From a virus: a stretch of 36,645 nucleotides of DNA. Within the stretch, counting starts at the first letter, position 1. Each line of letters opens with the position of its first letter. The stretch is from IMG/VR virus record IMGVR_UViG_3300044638_003803, positions 1 to 36,645 of that record, one strand, 5' to 3'. Of this stretch, positions 12,601-20,960 are shown piece after piece. The position numbers were made by a program, and so were the translations under genes. The notes below the pieces were generated by a model. The model saw only the letters and a program-made list of their open reading frames with translations, made no database searches and had not been told where the DNA came from.

Positions 12601-13842
12601 ATGTCAAAGTTTCTAAATAATGTCAATATCAATGGCAATGAACTCCTCAATGCCGTTGTTCATAATGCTGGTACACCACCTACAACCAATGCTAAGGCTG
12701 GTGGTATCTACTTTGATACCAACGGTGGTGCAAATAAACTCAAGTATTACAACGGTACAGCGTGGATAGAACTTTCATCTGGTGCTTCTGGCACTTGGCA
12801 ACCTGCTGACGCTGACCTCACAGCAATTGCCGCACTTGCAGGCACCTCTGGCTTTCTTTACAAAACTGCTGCTGACACATGGACACTAGACACCACAACC
12901 TATTTAACATCCTCTACGGGCGTTACAACGGTCAATGGTGCCTCTGGCGCTATCACTAATGTTGCTAAGACAACTGACAAGTTAAGTGTTTTTGCGGCTA
13001 CTACATCTGCTGAACTGGCTGGAGTCATTTCTGATGAAACTGGATCTGGTGTCCTTGTATTTGGTACCAGTCCTGCAATTACAACCTCGCTTACCACAGG
13101 TAGCACTTCTTTTGATTTACTTAACACCACGGCTACCACAATTAACTTTGGTGGTGCGGCAACTACTCTTAACTTAGGTAATGCTTCTGGAACAGTTACT
13201 ATTGCTGGTGACCTTGTTGTTAACGGTGTAACGACTACTATCTCTAGCACCACAATTACTGTGGATGACAAAAACCTTGAACTTGGTGCAGTAGCCACTC
13301 CTACTAATAGCACCGCAGACGGTGGTGGTATTACCCTGCTGGCTGGTGCTGGTGGAGATAAGACATGGAACTGGGTATCCGCTACATCGTCTTGGACATC
13401 TTCTGAGCATATTGACCTTGCATCTGGAAAAGTAATTAAAGTTGCTGGAACTCAAGTTCTGTCAGCAACTGAGTACACAGGTAACTCTGCAACCACTACA
13501 ACAGCAACCAATGTTACTGGCGGGGCCGCTGGTTCAATTGTCTATCAAACAGGTTCTGCTACAACAAGCACCCTTGCACTTGGAACTGCGGGGTTTGCCC
13601 TTATTGCAGGCGCATCCGCTCCTGTATGGACAAAGAAAAAGCATTCTGAAACTCTTTCTACATCGGCTACTTCCTATGCAATTACACACGGTCTTGCAAC
13701 CGCAGATTTAGTAGTTAGTGTTTATGAAGTATCATCTGGTGAAGTTGTCTACGCTGACATTGTCAACACCAGTAGCACAACTACCCTATACTTTGCGACA
13801 GCCCCAACTGCTAACCAATACCGAGTAGTAATCTTGGCTTAG
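12601..13842 (+). CDS. Tail fibre protein
   Basis: The 413 residues start MSKFLNNVNINGNELLNAVV. The AGGIYFDTNGGANKLKYYNG and TAWIEL modules are typical of fibre attachment regions, followed by long Thr/Ser/Ala-rich beta repeats (TTATTINFGGAATTLNLGNA, then VTTTISSTTITVDDKNLELG) and a C-terminal sandwich. Low complexity and many similar short strands indicate a triple-stranded beta fibre shaft. Start ATG 12601 is preceded by GAGGA. Receptor specificity cannot be read from sequence. Confidence 0.8.
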   Translation: MSKFLNNVNINGNELLNAVVHNAGTPPTTNAKAGGIYFDTNGGANKLKYYNGTAWIELSSGASGTWQPADADLTAIAALAGTSGFLYKTAADTWTLDTTTYLTSSTGVTTVNGASGAITNVAKTTDKLSVFAATTSAELAGVISDETGSGVLVFGTSPAITTSLTTGSTSFDLLNTTATTINFGGAATTLNLGNASGTVTIAGDLVVNGVTTTISSTTITVDDKNLELGAVATPTNSTADGGGITLLAGAGGDKTWNWVSATSSWTSSEHIDLASGKVIKVAGTQVLSATEYTGNSATTTTATNVTGGAAGSIVYQTGSATTSTLALGTAGFALIAGASAPVWTKKKHSETLSTSATSYAITHGLATADLVVSVYEVSSGEVVYADIVNTSSTTTLYFATAPTANQYRVVILA

Positions 13843-13859
13843 GGTAGCCCTGTGCTACC
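13843..13859 (+). other. Intergenic hairpin between two fibre genes
   Basis: GGTAGC (13843-13848), loop CCTGT, GCTACC (13854-13859): a perfect 6-bp stem immediately after the stop of the 12601 fibre gene, followed by TTAACAGAGG, which holds the next ribosome-binding site. No T-tract, so it is more likely an mRNA-stability or processing hairpin than a terminator. Confidence 0.45.
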
Positions 13860-13875
13860 TTAACAGAGGACTATT

Positions 13876-15021
13876 ATGGCTAACTTTCTCAAATCTTTAT
13901 TTGTCAAGGGCGTTGAAATTGACCCTGCTGGCGCAACAAGTGATCAAGTATTAAAATACAACGGAACTAAGTTGGTTCCAGGCACTTCTTCTACTGTTGG
14001 TTCTATTGATGACCTTTCAGATGTTGTCATTACATCTCCATTAGAGTATGAATCTCTTGTTTATAATGGCACTAATTGGGTTAACCAGTATGCTTCAAAC
14101 GCAACTTATGTTCGTAATGCTGAGGCAACAACACTTACTACTGGAACTGTTGTTTACCTTTTTGGAGCAACAGGAGACCATGCAACTGTAAAAAGAGCAG
14201 ATAATGACTCTGATGCAACATCTGCCAAAACAGTTGGATTGGTTGCCTCCCCAATTGCTGCGTCAGAAAATGGTCCAGTAGTTACTCGTGGATATGTAGA
14301 CGGCATTAACCTTTCTACTGGGTACGCTTCTGGAGATGTTTTATGGCTTGGAGAAGATGGTGCGTTTACAAAAACAAAACCAACCGCCCCAGAACACCTT
14401 GTTTTTGTTGGCGTTGTTGTTCGTGCAACAAATAACGGAATTATCTATGTTGCCACCCAAAATGGTTATGAACTAGATGAATTGCATGATGTTTCACTTT
14501 CAAATCCAACAGCAGGACAAGTTTTAACATACAACGGGTCGCTGTGGGTAGCAAATACTCTTGCTTCTGGAGCAAGTATCACCATTTCTGATACGCCCCC
14601 AACATCTCCGTCTGCTGGCGCTTTTTGGTTTGAATCAGACACTGGTAAAATGTTTATTTATTACGACTCTGTTTGGGTAGAAATAAACGGTGGTGGATCT
14701 GGCTCTGTTCAAGAAACAACACTTACAACTAATAGCGCTACAACAATTACTAGATTTGATAAGACAGCCATGAGAAGCGGTGAATTCCTTATTCAAGTTA
14801 CTCAAGGGTCAAAATACACCGTGTCAAAGATTCTATTAATTCACAACGGAACTACGCCAACCCTTGCCGAGTATGGTGTTATTGAGTTAGGTGCTACTCG
14901 CATCCCACTAGCAATCTCTACTTCTATTAGTGGTTCTGATGTTCTCGTTCAGGCAACCGTAACTGATGCTGCTACTACCAGTGCATATGTTAAAGTTATT
15001 TCTAGTTTGGTAGGATTATAA
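13876..15021 (+). CDS. Tail fibre protein
   Basis: The 381 residues start MANFLKSLFVKGVEIDPAGA. Fibre-type modules recur: SDQVLKYNGTKLVPG, LSNPTAGQVLTYNGSLWVAN and TPPTSPSAGAFWFESDTGKM, then YYDSVWVEI, the last of the same kind as in the 12601 gene. The C-terminal about 110 residues form a beta-rich head (SGEFLIQVTQGSKYTVSKI). It is likely part of the same host-recognition assembly. GAGG precedes the ATG. Confidence 0.78.
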   Translation: MANFLKSLFVKGVEIDPAGATSDQVLKYNGTKLVPGTSSTVGSIDDLSDVVITSPLEYESLVYNGTNWVNQYASNATYVRNAEATTLTTGTVVYLFGATGDHATVKRADNDSDATSAKTVGLVASPIAASENGPVVTRGYVDGINLSTGYASGDVLWLGEDGAFTKTKPTAPEHLVFVGVVVRATNNGIIYVATQNGYELDELHDVSLSNPTAGQVLTYNGSLWVANTLASGASITISDTPPTSPSAGAFWFESDTGKMFIYYDSVWVEINGGGSGSVQETTLTTNSATTITRFDKTAMRSGEFLIQVTQGSKYTVSKILLIHNGTTPTLAEYGVIELGATRIPLAISTSISGSDVLVQATVTDAATTSAYVKVISSLVGL

Positions 15022-15022
15022 A

Positions 15023-15373
15023 ATGTTAATTCAAATTTATGGTTGGACACTTTCAACAACAGGGCAAGGGGCACAGACACAAGAAGAACTTGCTCAAGCA
15101 CTTCGTGAAATGCGTGATGTTCTTCTAAAAGAATCAGACTGGACACAAATGCCAGACTGTCCTCTTTCTGAAGAAATTAAAAACGATTGGCGTATTTGGA
15201 GACAAGAGATGCGAGATATTACTTCTACTGTTTCTTATCCTCTTGAAAACACCATTCAACTACCAGTAACCCCAGAATCGGGTCGTCCTCTTTCGTGGAG
15301 TAACTGGGATTTAAATAGTGCAACCGATTTATGGACAGTCAAGCCTGACCCTGTTGTAACGGACGGAGAGTAG
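15023..15373 (+). CDS. Tail fibre assembly-type protein (tail APC-like)
   Basis: This 116-residue protein has LREMRDVLLKESDWTQMPDC then WRIWRQEMRDI and YPLENTIQLPVTP, the pattern of the small phage tail-assembly chaperone family recognisable by 'LL..sDWtqlpD.pls...W..YRq.LRdi'. Family members help fold or attach tail fibres. Position directly between two fibre genes agrees. TAGGAT lies 6 nt before the ATG, but AGGA in it can also be a ribosome-binding site. Confidence 0.7.
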   Translation: MLIQIYGWTLSTTGQGAQTQEELAQALREMRDVLLKESDWTQMPDCPLSEEIKNDWRIWRQEMRDITSTVSYPLENTIQLPVTPESGRPLSWSNWDLNSATDLWTVKPDPVVTDGE

Positions 15374-15375
15374 AA

Positions 15376-16149
15376 ATGGCAAGAACAAGATTTACAGTTA
15401 AAGAAGGCATTGCCGTTGCTGATGACAATGTTGTTGGTGGCTACCCCCTAATTCCAGTCGGCGGATTAATGCCATACGCTGGAGCAACTTCGCCAGAAGG
15501 ATGGCTTCTCTGCAACGGAGCAGCAGTAAGCAGAACAACTTATGCAAACTTGTTTGCACTGATAGGAACAACATACGGCAGTGGGGATGGTACAACTACT
15601 TTTAATGTTCCTGACATGCGTAGTCGTATGCCAATCGGCGCTGGTTCTGGAACTGGTCTAACAACAAGAGCGCTTGCAGCAACTGGTGGCGCTGAAAGCG
15701 TTGTTATTGCTTCAGGCAACCTTCCAACCCATGTTCACTCTATTGACCCAACAAATACAACATCTGGCAACATGTCCGTAGACCATGCTCATGGCATGGA
15801 ACACTATCACAGCAACTTTAATACACTATTAAATGGCGCTCACGCCCACGGAGTCTATTTTGTAACAGACGCTGCTTCAGGTACCGCAAGAGCAAGAGTA
15901 TCTTCTACTGGGTCTTCAATTAGTAATGGCGCAGTTGTTGGTTCTGATGAACATGTTCATGGTATGAGTAGAACATACACAATGCAAGAGACTGGTTACG
16001 GGGCAACGCCCAAAGTTGCAATTAATGACGCTGGGCACTCACACAATACAGATATAGGTGCTTTTGATTCAGGCAACGGTGGATTTACAAACACCGCACT
16101 TGGTTTAATGAACCCATTTCTAGCACTCAACTACATCATTAAGTATTGA
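15376..16149 (+). CDS. Phage tail collar domain protein
   Basis: This 257-residue protein has a clear tail-collar domain (about 25-90): VGGLMPYAGATSPEGWLLCN, TTYANLFALIGTTYGSGDG, TTFNVPDMRSRMPIGAG. The C-terminal part contains repeated His-x-His motifs (HVH, HAH, HYH, HAH, HVH, HSH), as in gp12-type short fibres where such motifs bind metal along the trimer axis. It ends LGLMNPFLALNYIIKY, the usual collar-protein terminus. Probably a short tail fibre that binds the cell surface. Confidence 0.85.
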   Translation: MARTRFTVKEGIAVADDNVVGGYPLIPVGGLMPYAGATSPEGWLLCNGAAVSRTTYANLFALIGTTYGSGDGTTTFNVPDMRSRMPIGAGSGTGLTTRALAATGGAESVVIASGNLPTHVHSIDPTNTTSGNMSVDHAHGMEHYHSNFNTLLNGAHAHGVYFVTDAASGTARARVSSTGSSISNGAVVGSDEHVHGMSRTYTMQETGYGATPKVAINDAGHSHNTDIGAFDSGNGGFTNTALGLMNPFLALNYIIKY

Positions 16150-16151
16150 TT

Positions 16152-17063
16152 ATGGCAATTGACTTTCCAAACTCTCCAAACATAAACGACCTCCACACTG
16201 CTTCTGGTAAGACATGGAAGTGGGATGGAGAAAAATGGGTTGTCATCTACACCGACCTTACTGGTCCTCCAGGGCCAACTGGTGCTACTGGTAATACTGG
16301 TGCTACAGGATCGGCTGCAACTATTGCAGTAGGTACTGTTTCATCAGGTACAGCAGCAGTTATAAACTCTGGAACATCATCAGCAGCAATCTTTGATTTC
16401 ACTTTACAAACTGGTGCTACAGGTGCTACTGGTGACGCTGGTGCTGGATATTTTGGTGTTACTTCTACTACATCAAACACTATTGGAGTTGGCTCAAAAA
16501 CTTTTACCATTTCATCTCCATCTCCAAACGCATACCAGTCTGGTCAACGAGCACGAGCAATAAATCCAACATCACCAACAAACTACATGGAAGGCGTTAT
16601 TACGGTATCGCTATCTACCTTAACCATGACTGTAGATACGGTTGGTGGTTCTGGGACTCATAGCATATGGAGTTTTTCTCTTGCTGGCAATGTAGGTGCT
16701 ACTGGTGCTACTGGTGCTACAGGTGCTACAGGTGCTACAGGTGCTACTGGAGATTTTACTACAGCACAAGTAGTCAACACACAAACAGGAACTACCTATC
16801 AATTGTTGACTGCTGATTTGGGTAAGATGGTTACATTAAATAATGCTTCAGCCGTTACCGTAACTGTTGGCACATCACTCGGATTAACTGCTGGTCAAAG
16901 CATTGATTTATTAAGCCTTGGGAATGGTCAAGTAACAGTTGCGGCTGGTGGTGCAACACTTGTTGGTACGCCTGGATTGAACTTACGAACCCAGTATTCA
17001 AGTGCGGCTTTGTTTTGTATTGGCTCTAACAGTTATGTCCTTATTGGCGATTTGAGCGCATAA
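16152..17063 (+). CDS. Collagen-like tail fibre
   Basis: I chose ATG 16152 (MAIDFPNSPNINDLHTASG) over an in-frame TTG at 16146. The 303 residues begin with a fibre-attachment module (KTWKWDGEKWVV), a collagen-like tract (GPPGPTGATGNTGATG), a TVSSGTAAV module also present at 12170, a second collagen-like tract of six Gly-Ala-Thr triplets, and a C-terminal domain (about 205-303) ending QYSSAALFCIGSNSYVLIGD. That domain is paralogous to the C-terminus of the 19358 gene. A trimeric fibre is expected. Confidence 0.78.
   Translation: MAIDFPNSPNINDLHTASGKTWKWDGEKWVVIYTDLTGPPGPTGATGNTGATGSAATIAVGTVSSGTAAVINSGTSSAAIFDFTLQTGATGATGDAGAGYFGVTSTTSNTIGVGSKTFTISSPSPNAYQSGQRARAINPTSPTNYMEGVITVSLSTLTMTVDTVGGSGTHSIWSFSLAGNVGATGATGATGATGATGATGDFTTAQVVNTQTGTTYQLLTADLGKMVTLNNASAVTVTVGTSLGLTAGQSIDLLSLGNGQVTVAAGGATLVGTPGLNLRTQYSSAALFCIGSNSYVLIGDLSA
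16695..16748 (+). repeat. Six tandem 9-bp collagen repeats
   Basis: GGTGCTACT or GGTGCTACA repeated six times without interruption, encoding (Gly-Ala-Thr)6. Copies differ only at the ninth base (T,T,A,A,A,T), which is silent. Slippage would change fibre length in frame. Confidence 0.85.
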
Positions 17064-18235
17064 TGCCAATCCGCCGTGGGTTTTTTGGTGGTGCGGTAAC
17101 TATTATAGCCCCTACGATAACTATTGGTGCTGTTACTAACTTTAACCAAGACCGAGCCACATTTAACGCAACAGTAACCCCTAACAACGCAACTACTAGC
17201 GTTAAGTTCCAGTACAGCACTAATGGTTCTACATGGACTGATGGTGCAACTATTACAGGTATTAATGGTGGAAGTCAATCTGTTTACTCTAACCAAACAG
17301 GTCTTGCTGTTGGCACCCTTTACTATGTTCGTGCAATAGCAACTAACTCTGTTGGCTCTACAACATCTTCTAATACAACCTTTACTACTTGGAGTTTGAA
17401 GACATACCTTAATACCTCCGCAGGTTCATACACAGTAAGTATTCCGTCTATAACACCAACTGGTGGTTCAGCAATAGCCCCAACTATTTATGAAATGCTC
17501 ATTTATGGAGCAGGTGGTGGTGCAAACTACGCAGGTGGCGGTGGCGGTGGCTACAGGATTGCTGCTTCTAAAGTATCTTCGGCTACTGCAACACAGAACA
17601 TTACAGGAACTATAGGTGGCGGTGGTGGAGGCGGAAACGGTGGCGGAGGCACGGGTGGCGCAGGCGCAGGCGGTTCTTCAACTTTAGTTATTGGTGACAC
17701 AACCTATACAGCAGGTGGGGGTGGTGCTGGTGCACACCCTGGTGCTAACAGTGCCCCAACAGGTACTGGTGGTGCCGTTGGTACAGGTACCAACCCTGCA
17801 TACGGCGGTGGAAGCAACACCTATGGTTATCAATATATATCGGGTTACAACCAATGGAATGACCCTTCATGTGGATGTGCTTCAACAGACAAATATGGTA
17901 ACTGTACTGCATACAACTCTTGTAACAATCCCAACAGTCCTATTTACTCATGGGATGCTTCATATTATGCTGGAGGTGGCGGTGGTGGCACAGATGGCGC
18001 AGGAGCCAATGCTTTTACACAAGGAAGTGCAAGTCATAATGGTGGCGCAGGTGGCGCAGGTGGTGGAGCCTATGGACTTCGTGGTGGAAACGGCGGTGGG
18101 GGTCGTGGAACACAAAGCACTGGAGCAAACGGCTCAGTTCCAGCAGGTAGTGGTCCAATTGTAGGAACAGGTGGACAAGGCTGGTATGGTGCTGGTACTG
18201 CTGGCGGTGTAACATTCAAATACTACGGACCATAA
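17063..18235 (+). CDS. Glycine-rich adhesin with fibronectin-III-like domain
   Basis: The 390 residues begin MPIRRGFFGGAVTIIAP. An FnIII-like domain (about 15-112) includes NNATTSVKFQYSTNGSTW and GLAVGTLYYVRAIATNSVGS. A glycine-rich region (about 145-390) has GGGGGGYRIAAS and GGGGGGNGGGGTGGAG stretches, as in receptor-binding adhesins that fold as polyglycine sandwiches. A Cys-rich insert (DPSCGCASTDKYGNCTAYNS then CNNP) interrupts the Gly-rich part at about residues 270-292. Likely the receptor-contacting tip working with the upstream fibre. Overlaps it by TAATG. Confidence 0.75.
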   Translation: MPIRRGFFGGAVTIIAPTITIGAVTNFNQDRATFNATVTPNNATTSVKFQYSTNGSTWTDGATITGINGGSQSVYSNQTGLAVGTLYYVRAIATNSVGSTTSSNTTFTTWSLKTYLNTSAGSYTVSIPSITPTGGSAIAPTIYEMLIYGAGGGANYAGGGGGGYRIAASKVSSATATQNITGTIGGGGGGGNGGGGTGGAGAGGSSTLVIGDTTYTAGGGGAGAHPGANSAPTGTGGAVGTGTNPAYGGGSNTYGYQYISGYNQWNDPSCGCASTDKYGNCTAYNSCNNPNSPIYSWDASYYAGGGGGGTDGAGANAFTQGSASHNGGAGGAGGGAYGLRGGNGGGGRGTQSTGANGSVPAGSGPIVGTGGQGWYGAGTAGGVTFKYYGP

Positions 18236-18244
18236 AGGAACAAC

Positions 18245-19348
18245 ATGATTCAAACACACCCCTTCACACTTGATGTCTTGTCTACGCACAAGGTCTTCTT
18301 TCTATTAGAGCATCTTCCAAAAAATACAACGGAAGTTGACATTTGGATTCAAACCCCAATTGGATACGAAAGCGTTGACTTTGTAGATGTTTTTGTAATG
18401 CAAGATGGATCACTACTTGCCGCATGGAAACATCCACTTCAAAAACTACCTCTTCAAAACCTTGTGGCATTTGGAGATGGTGTCACACAAGTGTTAAACC
18501 TCTACCCAGTAGAACGGATAATTGATTTGTATGACCGTCCTGTGGACGCAACTTCTGGAACATTTATATTCTCTGGGTCAGGTGTTATTGACGGTGCTGA
18601 TTGGCGTTGTGATAATGGGTATTACGGTCCAAAAAGCCTTTATGTAGAAGAACTAGACAGTCCACTGGTTAACAGCCTTGCCGAAATTGTTGCCTATGAG
18701 CCATTCATGTCTGTGGCAGGTCTCGGACATATTATGTATGTGGAATCTAATACTCATAATAAACCAGAATTGGCTGACTTGGCTGTTAACAAATTAAACA
18801 ACTCTATTGCTCCAGTTGTGGGTCGCACCTTTCAAGAAGTTTTACGCCTTATTTATGAATGGGCTGTTCTTGCTGACGAACCTTTTAACAGCATTGAAAA
18901 TGCGGCTGTTACTGCTAAAAACTACATGGAAACACTTCTCTTTACAGAGGCTGAAATAGCCCTAATTAAAGAACTTACCCCAATGCAAATTAGTAAGTTC
19001 ATCAGTGGAAGCACTGAAGCACGGATTCGTCCTGACAACATCACACCCCTTAGTGCTGGTATTTCAGACATCTTGTTTAAGAGAATGGCGTCTAGTTCGT
19101 TGAGTTTTATTATTTCACGAAACCCAGGAATCTGGGATTATGAAGAAGTGCGCCAGAAGGAACTGGATGAATTAGAAGTAGGAATCTTGCGATTTAGGGA
19201 ATACTACGGAGTTCCTGAGTATGTAGAACTTACTGAAACTTCTCGTGTCTTAGAATTTGCTGAGATTCAGGCTCCTAAACAGTTGGCATATGTTCACAAC
19301 CAACTTAGGCACTTTGCTAATAAAAAGTCAATTTTAAATGGACTATAA
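18245..19348 (+). CDS. Hypothetical virion-region protein (367 aa)
   Basis: A non-repetitive alpha/beta protein lies between the two fibre/adhesin pairs. The N-terminal 90 residues look beta-rich (HKVFFLLEHLPKNTTEVDIW); the rest is mainly helical with many acidic residues (EVLRLIYEWAVLADEPFNSI, ELTPMQISKFISGSTEARIR). No family recognised. It is not fibre-like in composition, so it may be a fibre chaperone, baseplate component or enzyme. AAAGGA precedes the ATG. Confidence 0.65.
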   Translation: MIQTHPFTLDVLSTHKVFFLLEHLPKNTTEVDIWIQTPIGYESVDFVDVFVMQDGSLLAAWKHPLQKLPLQNLVAFGDGVTQVLNLYPVERIIDLYDRPVDATSGTFIFSGSGVIDGADWRCDNGYYGPKSLYVEELDSPLVNSLAEIVAYEPFMSVAGLGHIMYVESNTHNKPELADLAVNKLNNSIAPVVGRTFQEVLRLIYEWAVLADEPFNSIENAAVTAKNYMETLLFTEAEIALIKELTPMQISKFISGSTEARIRPDNITPLSAGISDILFKRMASSSLSFIISRNPGIWDYEEVRQKELDELEVGILRFREYYGVPEYVELTETSRVLEFAEIQAPKQLAYVHNQLRHFANKKSILNGL

Positions 19349-19357
19349 GGATTAATT

Positions 19358-19912
19358 ATGCACTCTTGCCCATCTATCGTCCACAGGGCGCTTGTCACCT
19401 ATTCCAGTAGCGCAACGGGAGAGATCCGTGTAAAAATACCTTCTCTTTTGGGGGCTAACTCAGAAGTAAGTATTTCTTATATTGGTCGTAGTGCTCCTTG
19501 GTCTGTACCATCTATTGGTACACAAATTGTTGTTACTTCTGATGACGCAAATTTAACTAATGTATTTTGGATGCCTACTAGTGCTGTTAACGGTACTAAC
19601 GGCACTAATGGTGATTGGTCAACAGCACAAACAGTGTCTGCATTTACAACAGGGAACCTAACTTCGTCTAGTGTAGGAAGACTTCTTTATAACACTGCTG
19701 CTTGTACCCTCACATTGACTGGGTCTACTAATTTTGCTATTGGTCAACGAGTAGACCTTGCTCGCTTAAACGCTGGAGCATTCACCGTTGGCGCAGGCTC
19801 TGGAGCAACACTAAGAGGAACCCCTGCATACACACTTCGGGCGCAATATTCGGCTGCATCAATTATTTGTATCGCAAGCAATGAATACTTGCTTGTTGGA
19901 GACCTTGGGTAA
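19358..19912 (+). CDS. Fibre protein paralogous to the end of the collagen-like fibre
   Basis: This 184-residue protein has an N-terminal beta domain (VHRALVTYSSSATGEIRVKI, then SYIGRSAPWSVPSIGTQIVV) of the OB-like type seen in small baseplate/fibre proteins. A short collagen-like hinge (NGTNGTNGDWSTAQ) follows, then a C-terminal domain parallel to that of the 16152 fibre: DWSTAQTV versus DFTTAQVV at the start, and LRAQYSAASIICIASNEYLL versus LRTQYSSAALFCIGSNSYVL at the end. It is followed by its own Gly-rich adhesin, repeating the 16152-17063 order. Confidence 0.7.
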   Translation: MHSCPSIVHRALVTYSSSATGEIRVKIPSLLGANSEVSISYIGRSAPWSVPSIGTQIVVTSDDANLTNVFWMPTSAVNGTNGTNGDWSTAQTVSAFTTGNLTSSSVGRLLYNTAACTLTLTGSTNFAIGQRVDLARLNAGAFTVGAGSGATLRGTPAYTLRAQYSAASIICIASNEYLLVGDLG

Positions 19913-20613
19913 TGCCATCAACTGTTGGAATTGTTTCATCAGGTCGTGTTCATCCCGTAGTTTTTGGTGGAGCGCTTACTTCTGATGCTACTTACTATTA
20001 CAGGACATTTACTGCAAATGGAACATTAGAGAACTCTCTAGCGCCTCTCAGTGTGGATATCTTTGCGATAGGCGGAGGAGGAGGAGGTGCTGCTGGCTCG
20101 TATGTGTACGATGGCTATGAAGGGTACTTTTCATATCAAGGTAGTGGAGGGAATGCTGGCTCGTATGTACTTACTAGCGGAACATCTTTGGCTACTGGCG
20201 GGTTACATGCTGTTGTTATTGGCTCTGGCGGGGGAGGCAGCAACGGAAACATGTATGGATCCAACGGAGGAACACCAGGAGGTGCTGGTTCTGCAACAAC
20301 AATAACTTCCCTTAGTATCTCTGCAGCAGGTGGTGTGCTCCGTCCATTAGGTGCGGGTGCGGGTTCAGGTGCGGGTGGTGCTGCTTCAGGAAATACTGGA
20401 GGTCCAGGCATATCTGCTTTTGGCACGACTTACGGGGTCGGCGGAGATGGTGGTGCAAGTTATTTTGGTTACTCCCCTTATAGTGTTAACGGTGCAAATG
20501 CAGGACCAAACGGAGGTGGTGGCGGTAATGGCGGTACTGGAATCGCTGGAGGTGGGAGTGGAACTAGAGGAATTGTTGTTGTGCGTTATTTAAGAAGTGC
20601 GGTAGGTGGATAA
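19912..20613 (+). CDS. Glycine-rich adhesin
   Basis: The 233 residues start MPSTVGIVSSGRVHPVVFGG. After a short beta region (YYYRTFTANGTLENSLAPLS) comes a Gly-rich domain with repeated strands (FAIGGGGGGAAGSYVYDGYE, VVIGSGGGGSNGNMYGSNGG) and the typical end GIVVVRYLRS. It matches the general glycine-rich phage adhesin type and lacks the FnIII-like domain and the Cys insert of the 17063 gene. Overlaps the previous gene by one base. A role in host recognition is likely. Confidence 0.75.
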   Translation: MPSTVGIVSSGRVHPVVFGGALTSDATYYYRTFTANGTLENSLAPLSVDIFAIGGGGGGAAGSYVYDGYEGYFSYQGSGGNAGSYVLTSGTSLATGGLHAVVIGSGGGGSNGNMYGSNGGTPGGAGSATTITSLSISAAGGVLRPLGAGAGSGAGGAASGNTGGPGISAFGTTYGVGGDGGASYFGYSPYSVNGANAGPNGGGGGNGGTGIAGGGSGTRGIVVVRYLRSAVGG

Positions 20614-20951
20614 TGGCACATTGGGCTGAAATAGATGAGAATAACATTGTTCTTAGAGTTACTGTTGGAGACAACAACGAATCTGACGAAGGATACCAGT
20701 GGTTGATAGATAACCTTGGTGGTCGCTGGATTCAAACTTCTTACAACAATAATATTCGCAAACAATATGCTGGTATCGGGTTTACATATGACGAAGTAAA
20801 CGATGTATTTGTTTCTCCATTTCCATATCCATCATGGGTTTTAGATGACTCATTTGACTGGCAGCCACCAATAGCAAAACCAGAAGGTGCATGGGTATGG
20901 GATGAAGAACTACTAAATTGGTCTGAACTTACTCCACTTGATTTAGGGTAA
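20613..20951 (+). CDS. Small fibre-region protein of a common marine phage type
   Basis: The 112 residues begin MAHWAEIDENNIVLRVTVGD and contain RKQYAGIGFTYDEVNDVFVS, PFPYPSWVLDD and a Trp-rich C-terminus (WQPPIAKPEGAWVWDEELLN). I recall this layout in many aquatic phages, encoded beside tail fibres and of unknown function. Fibre assembly or attachment is inferred from position. It overlaps the preceding adhesin by one base. Confidence 0.7.
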   Translation: MAHWAEIDENNIVLRVTVGDNNESDEGYQWLIDNLGGRWIQTSYNNNIRKQYAGIGFTYDEVNDVFVSPFPYPSWVLDDSFDWQPPIAKPEGAWVWDEELLNWSELTPLDLG

Positions 20952-20954
20952 ACT
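20949..20954 (+). promoter_or_regulatory. Leaderless-type -10 element (TAAACT) for the endolysin
   Basis: GGTAAACT overlaps the stop of the preceding gene and ends exactly 6 nt (gtaact) before ATG 20961. It would give the endolysin its own transcript. Confidence 0.6.
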
Positions 20955-20960
20955 GTAACT

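Noticed and set aside
12900-13313. Minus-strand open frame within the 12601 fibre gene
   Set aside because: Antisense to a convincing fibre gene, no ribosome-binding site, and composition follows the complement of repetitive fibre codons.
16695-16748. Tandem short repeats as a possible CRISPR array
   Set aside because: The units are contiguous 9-mers without spacers and encode collagen-like triplets.
16247-16802. Minus-strand Pro/Val/Ala-rich and Cys-Ser-Thr repeat open frames
   Set aside because: By-products of the Gly-rich collagen-like repeats on the + strand.
17691-18164. Val/Gln-rich + strand frame inside the 17063 adhesin
   Set aside because: Alternative frame of glycine codons; the 17063 frame has a fold, overlaps and continuity with its neighbours.
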